This document shows positions 24,650 to 36,410 of a stretch of 64,000 nt of DNA, in pieces (positions within the stretch are counted from its first letter, which is position 1; every line of letters starts with the position of its first letter). Made by a program: the position numbers and the translations under genes. The DNA is taken from positions 32,175,466 through 32,239,465 of the forward strand of contig NC_134508.1 of the NCBI RefSeq assembly GCF_027942865.1. The letters are read 5' to 3'. The notes under the pieces were generated by a model. It was not told where the DNA came from. It saw only the letters and a list, made by a program, of their open reading frames with translations, and made no database searches. The stretch comes from Odontesthes bonariensis (Eukaryota; Chordata; Actinopteri; Atheriniformes; Atherinopsidae).

Positions 24650-25425
24650 AAACCATTCTTCAATCAGCAGATTAATTGGTGTCAGGTGAGGGTGTCGGGG
24701 TTAGGTATAAAAGAAACATTCATCAAAGCTTGTTCTTTCCAAACAAGGATCGGTCGTGCTATACTCAGTCAGAGAAACATCAAGGTCCAAAGCAATATTT
24801 CTAAATGCAATAACTTTGGTATTTCAGCATCAGCAGATTAAAAAAAAATTTCAAAAGGTTTAGAGAGTCTGGGGCCAATGCAGGAAACTGATCTTAAATT
24901 AGTTTGATCTTTGACCCCTCTGGCGGCACTGCATGAGATTTCACCGTGCCACCGTGATCAATATAGCCACATGGGCTTAGAAGTACCTTGGATAAAATAT
25001 CGCACAAGGAGAAAACCAGATATCAACTCTGCACCGAGTTCTCTATTCACAAGCAAATCCCACATGGTCAGATGAGCCCATGTTTCAGCTGATTTTAGGG
25101 GGAAATAAATGATGTCTGGTTCCAAAAGCTAATGATGAGAAACAACAACCAAGCTCTTCTCAGTAAAAGGTGCCAAAGCCATAATTTGTCGTAGTATCTG
25201 TGTGCATTTTTGTACATGGCATGGATGACTTGCATTTGAAGGTACCGTTGGTAAAAAGACATAAGTGATACCATCAAGGAAACTCAGTCCAGATGTGTTC
25301 CCTGTTGAAAATGTTTGGAGCATCATGGAGAGGAGTATCAGATAACAAGATTACGACCTGTCGTATAGATGATATCTTGCTGAAATCTTGTATTTTAAAA
25401 AGCAGCAGCACCTTTATTCTTTTGT
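24650..25425 (+). mobile_element. Degenerate Tc1/mariner transposase relic
   Basis: Sequence matches a second teleost Tc1-like family, starting with a GGTATAAAAGAAAC-type leader. Decayed blocks include the region around GGCGGCACTGCATGAGA (24920) and ATATAGCCACATGGGCT (24960). Near 25288 an open stretch reads PDVFPVENVWSIMERSIR, the conserved SPD-x-x-PIENxW block holding the third catalytic Glu of Tc1 transposases, followed at once by a stop. Many indels and stops; no inverted repeats recognised. Ends are approximate. Confidence 0.7.
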
Positions 25426-28400
25426 CGATAGAAGTACTAGAACAAAAAAAAAGTACTAGAACAGTAATTTTCAAATTAGCATCAACATGTCTAATCAATT
25501 TCATAGGCTTGTTTTGAGCAGATATTTCTTCTTTATAATAATTAATAATTCTTCTTAATCAAGATTTAAAGCTTCTTGATTGTCGAGATGCAAAACATTT
25601 AAAAGCAATATCCCCAGTTCAGACAATCCTAAGAAGCCTTTCAAATGAGAGGTGAAACGCCTTGGAAAAAGAAACATCCAGAAGAAGTGTAATTCTGGAC
25701 TTTTTTTGTTCCATTTTATAACTTCTGTCTCCCCACATTTCCATTCTCTCATTCCAAAATAGACAAAAATTATTGAAGGAATCACTATAGACTTTTATGT
25801 TGCTGGTGGAGCTGCTGATACTCATACAGCATTCAATAAGGAGCTTGTTTTCATTTGTTGAATGCAGAAAAATACTTTATGAAAAAGAATGTTTCTGTGC
25901 CTCAAAGTATAGCAAATGATTATTATATTTGAATCAGTATCAAAGCTCATATCATATCTGTAAAAGTGTTCACACTAAGAAGATCAAATAACGTTGTGTT
26001 AGGCTAATATTCACAAATTACACCCCCTAGTTACATCCACGGTGCCTATAAATGAAACTGCTCTTGTTCTTGAAATGAATGAAACAACAGAGAACAACAG
26101 CAAAATGGTTCCATCAACACCAAATAAATAAAAGACTTGGCATTCACCGAACATAAGTGATAATTAACCTTCAATGTAATTGAATTGTAATTCATTCCCA
26201 AGTTCATTTTCTCTACTGCTGCCTGTCCATGAGCCAAGCCAACATCTGATGAGATGAGAATAAGTCCAGAAATCAATACTGCTTGGAAAAGATTTCACTG
26301 TTGACACCTGGATTTTCCATCTCTCTCTTTCCTTGTCCCTCTGTGTGGTTGTAACACACATTTAGACTTTTCTCAGGCTATGCTTTTAATTGGAGTAAGC
26401 CATCTAATGCAAAGCGAGGTGAGCTTTAGAGCTTGCATTTACGGATATTGTAACAGGTCCCTGACTCATAAATAATAGTTGTGCTGTCATGAGGAACTAA
26501 GAAAAGCCATTAAGAGTTAAGAAGTGTCTGCTTGTGTGGCAGCAGGCCGGCAGACTGACAGAAGGGAAGAGGCTGGCAGCCATGATGTTCTCAAGTCTGC
26601 CAAGAGTGTAACCTTGGCAAAGCAGAGTCTCGCACAAATCATCCCACTGTCCTCCCCACCCCCGTTTCTGCTCCTTCACCTCCATCCCCTCCATGACTGA
26701 GGGGATTCCTGCTGACCTTTGGCTTCTCTGGTCATCACTTCTGGCCACGATGCTTTCCTTCCCAGCTCCAGTACTGAAAATGATGGAACCATTTACTATT
26801 GATTAGTTTGTTCTTCTTTCGGAATACAGCCGGGCACACTGATGGAGGTTTTGCTCTATTTTTGTCCCCCTCCCATTTATTATTGATGGAGCCTGTTGCC
26901 AGGAAAGATTACAACAATGACTGCTGTGAACAAACAGTAAAAATATAAGTGAGAGTTGCCGATTCTGTTCCTGCTAAGACTCCTAATTTGATCACCACAG
27001 TGATAGATGTTCCTTAAAAGTTGCAGTGTGAGATTGAGGAACAAAGCTGTATGTGTTGATTTTTTCCCCCCAAATATAGGCACAGCTTAATGCAGCATCA
27101 CAGCAATCACCTGTAATACCTAAATACTTTTAAAAAGCCTTACTTTTTTGTGTCTTTATTTAACAGAGCAGGATTTTGTGTAATGAATTTTTTTTCAGTT
27201 ATTTTGACTTTACAATGACCAAAAGCTGTGCTCCTGAAGAGAGTTCATGATCATGAGTTGTGTACCCCTTTAAAATCCCCACACTGCAGATAAGGTGGGT
27301 AGGCTACTGGTGAGCTAGTGCGGGTGGGGAGCGCCTTTCCTGCTCCATCACCAGCATTTCTCTTGGTATGCACAGCAGTGCCCGACTGCAGGTTTGACCA
27401 AGCTTAATACAGTAGCCAATACAAGCCCTGCGGGCAAGCCTGACTGCTCAGATATTTTCACCCACAACTGTTTCTGTCACTTGATGAAAGTTCGCACCTC
27501 CTACCGAGCTGATGTGCAGGTCCATTAAAGGCCGCTCCTCATGTGTGTTGCTGTGAGTGCATAGGGCGCTGGCTTAGTGAAATTGCATAATCTTCAAGAC
27601 CACTACGTGGGGCGATTCTTTCATGCATGTCGTTTCAAGTCAGTGTCTGAAGACGCCGCTCTCCCCACCATGAGGGCTATGGAGGCTCCCAGTAGTGTCT
27701 GTGCACTAAACGTTGGGATGCACTTTACTCTGCTTGAGCATGTCTACAGCTCAGACTTGGAGTCTTAAGGAAATAGTGATGTATGTGAGCGCATGCCTTA
27801 AAAAAACAGCATACAAATGTAAATCTGCTGGGTGACGCATGGATAAGTTTTCTGAGAAGCATTTTTATTCTCACATTAAAATGAAAAGGGGGATCGCTGA
27901 TGCTTCACAGGACGCGTCTAATTGTTAAATATTGGTAATACGATTAAAATGTTAAGCTCTGCTCTTCTTCCTCGCCGCGCCTTTTTCTTCCCTCCTTTTG
28001 CAGATGTTGCCTCTCTGGGCATCTTACCAGGACTATTCACCTTTGCGGCTCTCTGCAGCCATCGGCTCGTCACACAGTTAACCTGGCGTGGAGGGGAGCA
28101 GTGGAAGAAGATCATTCTGCTAATCCTAGCACCTTTTGTTATTAAGGGAAGCACCAGCACCCCCTTGATCGGTTCCCTCCTCCCTTTTTTTGCCAATCGC
28201 CATCCCACGACAGCCTACCCGGAGGAGAGGAGTCGGGGAGGGGAAAGCGAAGACACACCCGCACATACTGTACGCGGTGTACACGGCAAGGATGCTGCAG
28301 ACAACATGAGGTGAATATCATCGACTGTCCCAAATTGGAAATCCATTCTTTTTTTTTTTTACCTGGTCTGGTCACCGAAGACCTGATTGCCGCAGCTGGT

Positions 28401-29438
28401 TATTCACCTTCTGGAAACCAGCGGGGGCATTAACTCTTATCCAGAAATGAAAAGGATGTCTGTAGGTATGTACATTAAGATAAAGCAAATGTATCTGTCT
28501 TCTGTGTTCCGATTAGATATGATTACAATGAATCTGATGTATGGGCTTGCACCTCAGCTGTAGACGCATGATGAGTAGACCTGCAGTTATATATTTCTTT
28601 CTTAAGGATATTCATTTGCAAAACGGATGCAATAATTTTTGTGTGAAAATGATGCAGACATGGATGCAGTTTTTCTCTTGGAACCTATTTCCTTCTGTGG
28701 GTAAATTATTTATAGATGTTTTTGAATATTTCAGTAACAGGCACCATTTCAAGACTAAAATGTTCCATCAAAACTAAACAGAATTCAGTTTATATGTGCC
28801 TGTTCTGCATTTAGTTTAATTTTCTTTTTAGATGTAGACAGTAAATGGTGAAAGTCATATTTTTGTGTTTAGACTGCAGATATCTTAGACAGGATGCTGT
28901 CTGTGTGAGTTTAGTGTCTGCTGCATCGCCATACTCATGCAGGGCTTCACTTAAAATCCATTCATTTCAGTAAATATTGCAGCAGATCATTGCCCTAATT
29001 CATGATCTTATGTATGTGTTATTGATCTGTTAGTCCCTCACTTTACCTGCATTTAGGTCATTTGTATGCAAAGCAGATTGCTGTTTTGGATATTATCTAG
29101 CGCCAGCCTCAAGTTTCCAGTTAATGTACAAGTCTTCTGACTTTTTTAAGGGAGTAGATAATTGTTTCTTCAATTTGTTACCTGATCTTCAGCTAAAAGC
29201 AAATTCCTGTCATTGCTGAGCTAAGCAGAAGAAGTATTGAGTGCTGAATCACTTCTCAGGTTTACCTGACCTTGCTCTGTTTTCTGTGTCTGTTCTACAC
29301 GCAGTCAGATCCTAGGTGACATCCTGTGGCCGTCAGGTCTTTACGGTGTTGAGCCCCCTCCCTTTCCTGACCCCCACCTGCAGTTCTCCAGGCTGCAGGA
29401 CCGAGACTCACTGAAAAGTGCAGCCCTCCTCCCCCCGC
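25426..29438. other. Noncoding DNA upstream of kcna2, with possible 5' leader exon
   Basis: Mostly AT-rich without a recognisable gene. The segment 27960-28320 is GC-richer and CpG-containing and could be the kcna2 promoter and first noncoding exon. A strong donor-like TAG/GTATGT sits at 28463-28469, and a weaker ATGAG/GTGAAT near 28310. Either could splice to the acceptor at 29440. Open frames across this segment (up to 130 codons) are not protein-like. Confidence 0.4.
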
Positions 29439-29440
29439 AG
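29423..29440 (+). promoter_or_regulatory. Splice acceptor of the kcna2 coding exon
   Basis: A pyrimidine tract (CCCTCCTCCCCCCG) ends in CAG at 29438-29440, one base before the kcna2 ATG. Mammalian KCNA2 is known to have noncoding 5' exons spliced to a single coding exon; the same design here would leave only one leader base in the coding exon. Use of the site is inferred. Confidence 0.55.
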
Positions 29441-29441
29441 A

Positions 29442-30935
29442 ATGACTGTTGCCACAGGCGACCCCTCTGACGAGGCAGCCACGCACCCGGGGCACCCGCA
29501 GGATTACGACCCTGAGGCTGACCATGAGTGTTGTGAGAGGGTGGTCATTAACATCTCAGGGCTGCGCTTCGAGACGCAACTTAAGACCCTCTCCCAGTTC
29601 CCTGAGACTCTGCTGGGGGACCCCAAAAAGAGGATGCGCTACTTTGACCCACTGAGGAACGAGTACTTTTTTGACAGAAACAGACCCAGTTTTGACGCCA
29701 TATTGTATTATTATCAATCAGGAGGCCGGTTGAGAAGGCCGGTTAACGTCACCCTTGATATTTTCTCAGAGGAGATTCGCTTTTACGAGCTGGGTGATGA
29801 GGCCATCGAGATATTTCGAGAAGATGAGGGTTTCATCAAAGAGGAGGAGCGTCCTCTTCCTGACAACGAGTTTCAGAGACAGGTGTGGCTACTGTTTGAG
29901 TACCCAGAGAGCTCAGGTCCTGCAAGGATTATTGCCATCATCTCAGTCATGGTCATCCTGATATCTATTGTTAGCTTCTGCTTGGAGACACTCCCCATCT
30001 TCCGCAATGATGAGGACGATATGCACAAGTCCCATGCGAAGGTCTTCTCGCCTGAGACCAACACCACAATCATTAGCTACACATCCACCTACTTCACCGA
30101 CCCCTTCTTTATCCTGGAGACTCTTTGCATCATATGGTTCTCCTTCGAGTTTCTAGTGCGCTTCTTTGCCTGCCCAAGCAAAGCAGGCTTTTTTGGTAAT
30201 ATAATGAACATTATTGACATTGTTGCCATCATTCCTTACTTCATCACTCTTGGCACAGAGCTGGCAGACCAGCCAGAGGATGGTCAGGCGGGTCAACAAG
30301 CCATGTCTTTAGCCATTCTCAGGGTCATTCGCTTAGTACGTGTCTTCAGAATTTTCAAGCTCTCACGTCACTCCAAGGGTCTTCAGATTTTAGGTCAAAC
30401 CCTGAAAGCCAGCATGAGAGAACTCGGCCTCCTTATTTTCTTCCTTTTCATAGGGGTCATCCTTTTCTCCAGCGCTGTGTTCTTTGCTGAAGCAGATGAA
30501 CCTGAGTCCCAGTTTGAGAGCATCCCGGATGCGTTTTGGTGGGCTGTGGTATCCATGACAACAGTCGGCTATGGTGATATGGTCCCAACTACAATTGGTG
30601 GCAAGATCGTGGGCTCCCTCTGTGCCATTGCAGGTGTGCTGACCATTGCCTTGCCAGTGCCTGTTATTGTGTCCAACTTTAACTACTTCTATCACCGTGA
30701 GACTGAAGGTGAAGAGCAGGCTCAGTATCTGCAGGTCGCCCCCAAATCTGATTCAGCTGAGGAGTTAAAGAATAGCCGGAGCGGCTCCACCATCAGTAAA
30801 TCGGACTACATGGAGATCCAGGAGGCTGTGAACAACAGCAATGAAGACTTTCAGGAGGAGAACCTTAAGACCGCCAACTGCACGCTGGCCAACACAAACT
30901 ATGTAAACATCACCAAAATGCTCACAGACGTTTAG
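29442..30935 (+). CDS. kcna2: Voltage-gated K+ channel subunit Kv1.2 (Shaker family)
   Basis: A 497-residue delayed-rectifier K+ channel subunit, nearly colinear with mammalian Kv1.2 (499 residues). It begins [13 protein letters not shown], the hallmark Kv1.2 N-terminus, so the ATG at 29442 is chosen over any upstream in-frame codon. T1 domain at about 33-131; S1 (162-184); S1-S2 loop with N-glycosylation site N207-T-T; S2 (219-241); S3 (252-274); S4 (291-312); S5 (326-347); filter TVGYGD (374-379) followed by Met380-Val381; S6 with PVP (405-407); C-terminal LTDV PDZ ligand. The long tail block ending [12 protein letters not shown] matches Kv1.2 closely. Departures from the mammalian protein cluster in the S1-S2 loop and in the outer pore turret (Phe348, Pro354, Glu359). 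Single coding exon. Kv1.2 forms axonal and juxtaparanodal channels, often with Kv1.1. Confidence 0.98.
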   Translation: MTVATGDPSDEAATHPGHPQDYDPEADHECCERVVINISGLRFETQLKTLSQFPETLLGDPKKRMRYFDPLRNEYFFDRNRPSFDAILYYYQSGGRLRRPVNVTLDIFSEEIRFYELGDEAIEIFREDEGFIKEEERPLPDNEFQRQVWLLFEYPESSGPARIIAIISVMVILISIVSFCLETLPIFRNDEDDMHKSHAKVFSPETNTTIISYTSTYFTDPFFILETLCIIWFSFEFLVRFFACPSKAGFFGNIMNIIDIVAIIPYFITLGTELADQPEDGQAGQQAMSLAILRVIRLVRVFRIFKLSRHSKGLQILGQTLKASMRELGLLIFFLFIGVILFSSAVFFAEADEPESQFESIPDAFWWAVVSMTTVGYGDMVPTTIGGKIVGSLCAIAGVLTIALPVPVIVSNFNYFYHRETEGEEQAQYLQVAPKSDSAEELKNSRSGSTISKSDYMEIQEAVNNSNEDFQEENLKTANCTLANTNYVNITKMLTDV

Positions 30936-32788
30936 GTGTCTGGTATTTTCCTCCCTGTCACGATGGGAAATGTGAAACTGAGCAACCGGATGGGACAGAT
31001 TTACACCCTCCCAACTCGTGTGCTGGAAAAATTAAGGCAATATAATTCAGAATGTTTATGATGACTGACCCGAAAATATTGCGAATACCCTTCCCTCCCT
31101 CCCTCTGCGCTCATCCCGTCTTCTTCCTCACAGCTTACTCTTAAGAGTGAAATTTTGCATTTCTGCATGGAGTTGGCTTTATCTGTGTAGCTGCTAGAAA
31201 AAAAAAGATGATGATAATAATACTCAAAGGTTTTCTGCTCACAACTGTAGCCAACAGTAGTGCACAAAAAGAAAAAAGAAGGAGAAAACAGAAAAAAATA
31301 CATTCAAAAAGAGAAAAAAAAAAGGGACAACTACCGCTTTAGATCCATGTCCCTTCGTCCCTCATTTCCCAAAGCACTTTGCTCTGCCATGCGCTTTCTG
31401 AAGAGCATGTCATGTGCTACATATGCTGCTTCTTGGAGCCAATGAAACAAAACTGTCTTATGCTTCACCATTTAGAGATAAAAGGAAGTGTGAGCATAAA
31501 GCAAGTCCACTCCAGCGCTGAGATGGCCTGTGGGTGACTTGCGACGAGGTCGGTGGTTAAGTACGCCACATTATTTCAAGGATGAATGACAGCCATCAGC
31601 ACTAAGCTTGTGGTTTGACACCTTTTATCCCTGTAGACATCAGTATCTGATGAATGACTGAGAATGGCCTTGAATTTTCACTGCTTTGGTCTTACATGTA
31701 TGATATGTCTTGAAATGCAAGCTTTCCCACCTCCATTCACCCAAACTGGTCTTACTGCGGAGCTTTGAGACAACTTGAATGTTTTTTATTTTTCACAATT
31801 TCACGCAGTACTTATTCATATAGATATGTATCTTAACTGTGACCTAACTGATAGCCGTTAGGTAGTTAGGTGCTGTTAGTAGTAAACCTAGTCAATAGAT
31901 TACTGCATGACATTTTTATCTGAATGAGAAGTCCCACTTGTTTCTCAACTGCCACTCGCCTCACCTCGCCACTGTATATTTGTCTGTACACTGCCTTCTG
32001 TACAAATTTAAACTTAAAAGGACGCCTGCTGGTAGCCGCTACAACAACCTTAAGCTGTAGGTTTGAGAATTTATTACAGAAAAATCAATAAGATTAGTTC
32101 CTACACCTAAAGAATGGGTATTAATGTTAACATTCCATGTAGAAGTCATTGCCATTTAACTTTTACCAGGTTGCTGTAACCTGAGCTGTGATTTTGGGCA
32201 TAAACTCACACTCCAGTATTGGACATTAATCCCACTGCAGATGTGATAGACTTCCAGTGGTGTATTTTTCACAGGTTTGTCACATCAAGTCCTCATGATC
32301 AAAATAGCAACTTTTAAGGAGTCGTGTATAAAAAAAATTTAAAAAACGCTTCCCCCGAACTGCCTTTTATCTCGGTTTACGCTACTCTCCTAGTGTTGCA
32401 TGACCTCAAAAACATTCCTAGCATGCAAAAAGCTCAAAAAAGAAGCCTCAAAGTAATAAAAAAATAAACAAAATCATTACAAGAGATTTATTTATTTCTT
32501 ATATATGAAACAATATATGTATACACATAAACAGTTCACATATAGATTTAACTGAGAATTAAAAGTACCTATGATAGCAATGTTTAAGAGAAAACAAGAA
32601 CCTTTCCACAATGTGCAGGTCATTGCCATGTTTTTATTTTTAATAGTAATAATAATAGTTCTGAGCACTGCTGTTCTCCTATATCGGAATATGTTCAGAG
32701 TGCCAAAGACACACACTCACTAGCCATCGCAAAAATGTTTCTTGTGTCTTGTATTTAAACTTTGAAGTTTGCTTCACTTAATTCAAAA

Positions 32789-32801
32789 CTGCCCTCTATG
32801 G
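32789..32801 (-). promoter_or_regulatory. Weak CTCF-like motif
   Basis: Minus strand reads CCATAGAGGGCAG, one base short of the full CTCF core but with an intact AGAGGGCAG half. Same orientation as the motifs at 14273 and 36398. Confidence 0.2.
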
Positions 32802-35354
32802 AGTAGCTGTTAAATAGCAGGGTGTTAAAAGCTGTCATTCTTAACCTTAATCTTTTATCCAAAGTCTTTTATTGCCATGAGATTGTACAGAATATAAACT
32901 GAGTCCAAATGTCCTTTGAAAAGTCTCCTATACAAGAAGCTCAATCTGTCTTCAAAAGTTGGCATCAAACATGAATTAAGATCTGATTCTAGCATCGTGT
33001 CCGAATAAGAGTTTCTCCCGTTTGCTCAACACTGCCAAGGTAACAGTCAAAAGCAGTAACATCAATATGGGAAGCGATAATTAGCAGCAGTGTAGCAGAT
33101 ATTGTCTAACCTTGGGGTCCTCTGACTTCACTCCTGTATCTGTTGCCTTTCTGCATCTTCTCACAGATGTCTTATGTAATTTGAAAGGTGATTGATTAGG
33201 AGAGGGTCTGTAGCAAAGACTGTCTTGATGAATTCTGTCATAGCAGGATTTACTTCTTCATTCTTAGGGTTTTATTCTGCTCACTACAGTCTCAACCTGC
33301 AGTAGCAAAATGTTTTAACGCCGTCGCTGCCGATATGCGCTCAGGATGCCTCGTCCAACTGCCTGACAGAGGCTTCTGAAGTCGTCTCTGTCCAAATTCG
33401 AGGGTTTTTAGACTTTTCCTTTTCTTGAATGATCTGCTTTTCTGAGAGTTGCCTGCCGGTGGATTAAATATAACTTGAGGTAGGATGAGATGAAGGAGTT
33501 GGTTAGCAATATACACATAATTCTTTGATGGAGGACTCTGTGTGTTATTCATACATGTTATTTAAAGAATTGACTTTTTATGGATCTCCACAGTCATCCA
33601 ATATCCTATCAATCATGGGTACTGGTTTGTGTGTGTTGATGCACAGCGAGTTGTGTGTCTGTGTGACAGAGAGCGAAAAACCGCTGAATGTCAGTGTCAT
33701 AACCTGGTTAACAGCTGCATTTATGCAACAGTCATTTGCATATCTGTAAACGTGAGGGAAAATAATCACAGTTTGACCAAAAATATTTGTCTATACATGG
33801 GAATGCACCATATCTTATCGTCTTCATTTAATTTCTGTGGTGTGGACAGAAATTTATGATAAATGTTAGCGTCTTAACATTTATCTATTCTATTTGACAT
33901 TGGGCACGTTACTGTACCTCAGCCAAATTCACTGTAGCAACTCATGTTGGAGTTCACAACATTAGTTTTAACATTGAAAAAAAATTCTGCTTAAAGCACA
34001 AATACAAGTAAAATCATCCTCATCTGTATTCCTGCAGATTTAATGTACACAATATTTTTATTCACTTAAATCAAAGTCAATTTTGTTGTGGGGCTTCATG
34101 GGGAGCACCACAGCTTCTAAAAATATCATCTCTCAACCACTGAGGGACCCACCAGGAAATTCACTCCATGAGAAGGGTGCCCAGCAGTGAATACACTGAG
34201 AAATCTATGCAGATTGGTTATAAACTGATAGTTGTTGGGGGGAAAGGAGGTTTAAGTACTTTTTTAAAAATGTTTTATTGGCCATCAGTTCAGAGCTGAT
34301 CCAAAGAGCTGGCACAGCATTGAAAATAAACCCTGAAGCAAAAGTGAAACACCCTGCAACATCCTGCTGCTGTGAGTCAAACTCACACGTTAGCTGAATC
34401 TGAATATGAGCTTTCTGAGCTTCGGGTTTCTTTGAACTGCCATGTCAGCTCTTTGCCACAACGATCCTATATATAACTCATACACATGGGAAATAAGATG
34501 ATCAATATGCAAACTGTATGCTTGTGTGTGTTTGAGAACCAGTGTCCTTTCTTTTCATTTGACCCCAGAGCCTGATAGTGTGGCATCCGCTGAAACAACT
34601 TGTACAGTTGTTCACCTCATCCCTGTCCCTCTGTATCATAGAGGCCTGAAAATATCCATCAACGCTGGTACCGTAAATAATGGACTTTCTTTCTGTGAAA
34701 TGAAATTAGGATGAATAATGTAAATAATAACCAATGGATGATGGAGCAAAAATATGTACTATATACTGTATGTGAAGTCTGGATTAAAAAAAATAGTATT
34801 ATCTGCACTTTACAACAAAAGGGACAATCTATGGACAAGAAAAACATAATTAAAAAAATACCTATAATCCTTCCAAATGATCGTAACCATGAACAAGTAA
34901 TATCAATAATGAAGCCAATAATGATCCAACTGAAAATGTGTCCAGTGTGTTTATTGTGTCTTTTCTGCTCTTTCTTGGCTGAAAACATGTTTTTATGTTC
35001 CAGCCAGCTTTACGGTAACACAAGCAGATTTTTTTTCAAATGTTTTACAAGCTTTTTTTTCTTTGTTCCTTCACATCACAATGTTCCCAAGGTATTTAGT
35101 CTGCAAATGATGGGCTATTTTTAGCCAAAGAGCATCTGCGCTAATACAAAATGCCACAAATCCATCAAAGACCTGTTTGTTGTTATTCTTAGGACAGCCA
35201 GCATCTTTGTAGCCACAGGCAGTGTAGAGGACATTTTCAAACGCCTCCTGGTATCTTCAGCTTCTGCCTCCGTTTAAGTGCACGTATATACTGCCTGCAG
35301 TTTTAAAAGAGAGAGTGGGGTGTCCTATTAATAGCCTTTTTGCTGGAGAAAGAT

Positions 35355-35372
35355 AGGAGGAGGAGGAGGAGG
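35355..35372. repeat. (AGG)n microsatellite
   Basis: Six AGG triplets within a longer purine-rich tract (35345-35425). Confidence 0.85.
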
Positions 35373-36397
35373 AAGAAGAGTGTAAGCAGAAGAAGAGACA
35401 GGAAGAAAGGTGGAGAAGAGATGCTTACGGAGGAAAGATTCTTGAAAGGATTCTTCATTGAGAACTTTCTATGGTTCTGTAATAGACAATAACAATAAAT
35501 TCAGACAGACATGTAATTATTTTTTCGGGCTGTGCTTTTATTTTTGAAAAACAGGTGAATTTTATTTTATCTAGTGATTGTTTAATTCAAATCCCTAAAA
35601 ACTGCTGCTAGATTTAATGTATTATAGGCAAATATAAAATTGCCAAGGCTGAAACTTTGGAGACCATGCAATACTTTTGGACTATCCTGATAGATTTTGT
35701 TTGAATAAGCCCCGTCTTCTCAACCTGGAACAGTTGTTTAAGTTAGCTGCCGCCTTGTCTTCTGCCATCTCTAATCAGCTTGTGGTTTAAGGACAGCGCT
35801 GCATTGCGAGTGGGAGCACTCAGGGCCTTGGTGTCGTAGTTCCAGCTCTGCTGTAGTCATTAGTCTTGCTTTGATCCAGCGATGCAGTGCAGCACTCTGC
35901 AGCTCACTTTGCTGAAACCAGGGCAAACACAGAGAGGCAGATGGAATCAAGCCGCCCAACCAAGGATGCAATCCTGCTGCAGGTGGCTGCCAGTCTGCAA
36001 AGCACTGTTGTTGTTATTGTTAGGGAGGAGTGAGCATGAGTGTGTGCTGTTTGTCAGGGATAGTAGTATGCCCACAGGAGAATGGCTGAGTAGTCATACA
36101 GGCTGCACTGTGCTTTCCAGCTTGTAATTAGGAGAGGAGCGCTGTGGGACTTGGGGCTAATCCAACAGGGCTGCCCTGGCATCAGACCACACCCCACCAT
36201 TAGAAGGTGTTCAGCTGTACTTTATTAATTCATGCCCTGGTATCAGTAAAATTTTAACACTGCAGTGAGGAGGGTTAAGTTTCCATCTTTGAAACAGTAT
36301 AACTGTCTCTGGGTGTACATTTGATTTAAAGTGAAAATCAAAATTCTTCAGGATGTTTAGTTTTACCTTATTGTCTAGTGAGGTGGGGAAAATATCA

Positions 36398-36410
36398 CTG
36401 CCCTCTAGAG
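36398..36410 (-). promoter_or_regulatory. CTCF-like motif
   Basis: Minus strand reads CTCTAGAGGGCAG, matching the CTCF core apart from its 5' bases. It lies between kcna2 and kcna10. Confidence 0.25.

Noticed and set aside
27922-28314. 130-codon plus-strand open frame upstream of kcna2
   Set aside because: It lies in the GC-richer probable leader/promoter of kcna2; its sequence is low-information and overlaps open frames on the other strand, as expected for GC-rich noncoding DNA.
34659-35124. Overlapping 109- and 137-codon frames on opposite strands
   Set aside because: AT-rich, rich in Ile/Phe/Lys/Asn, with no domain; the two frames are mirror artefacts of base composition.
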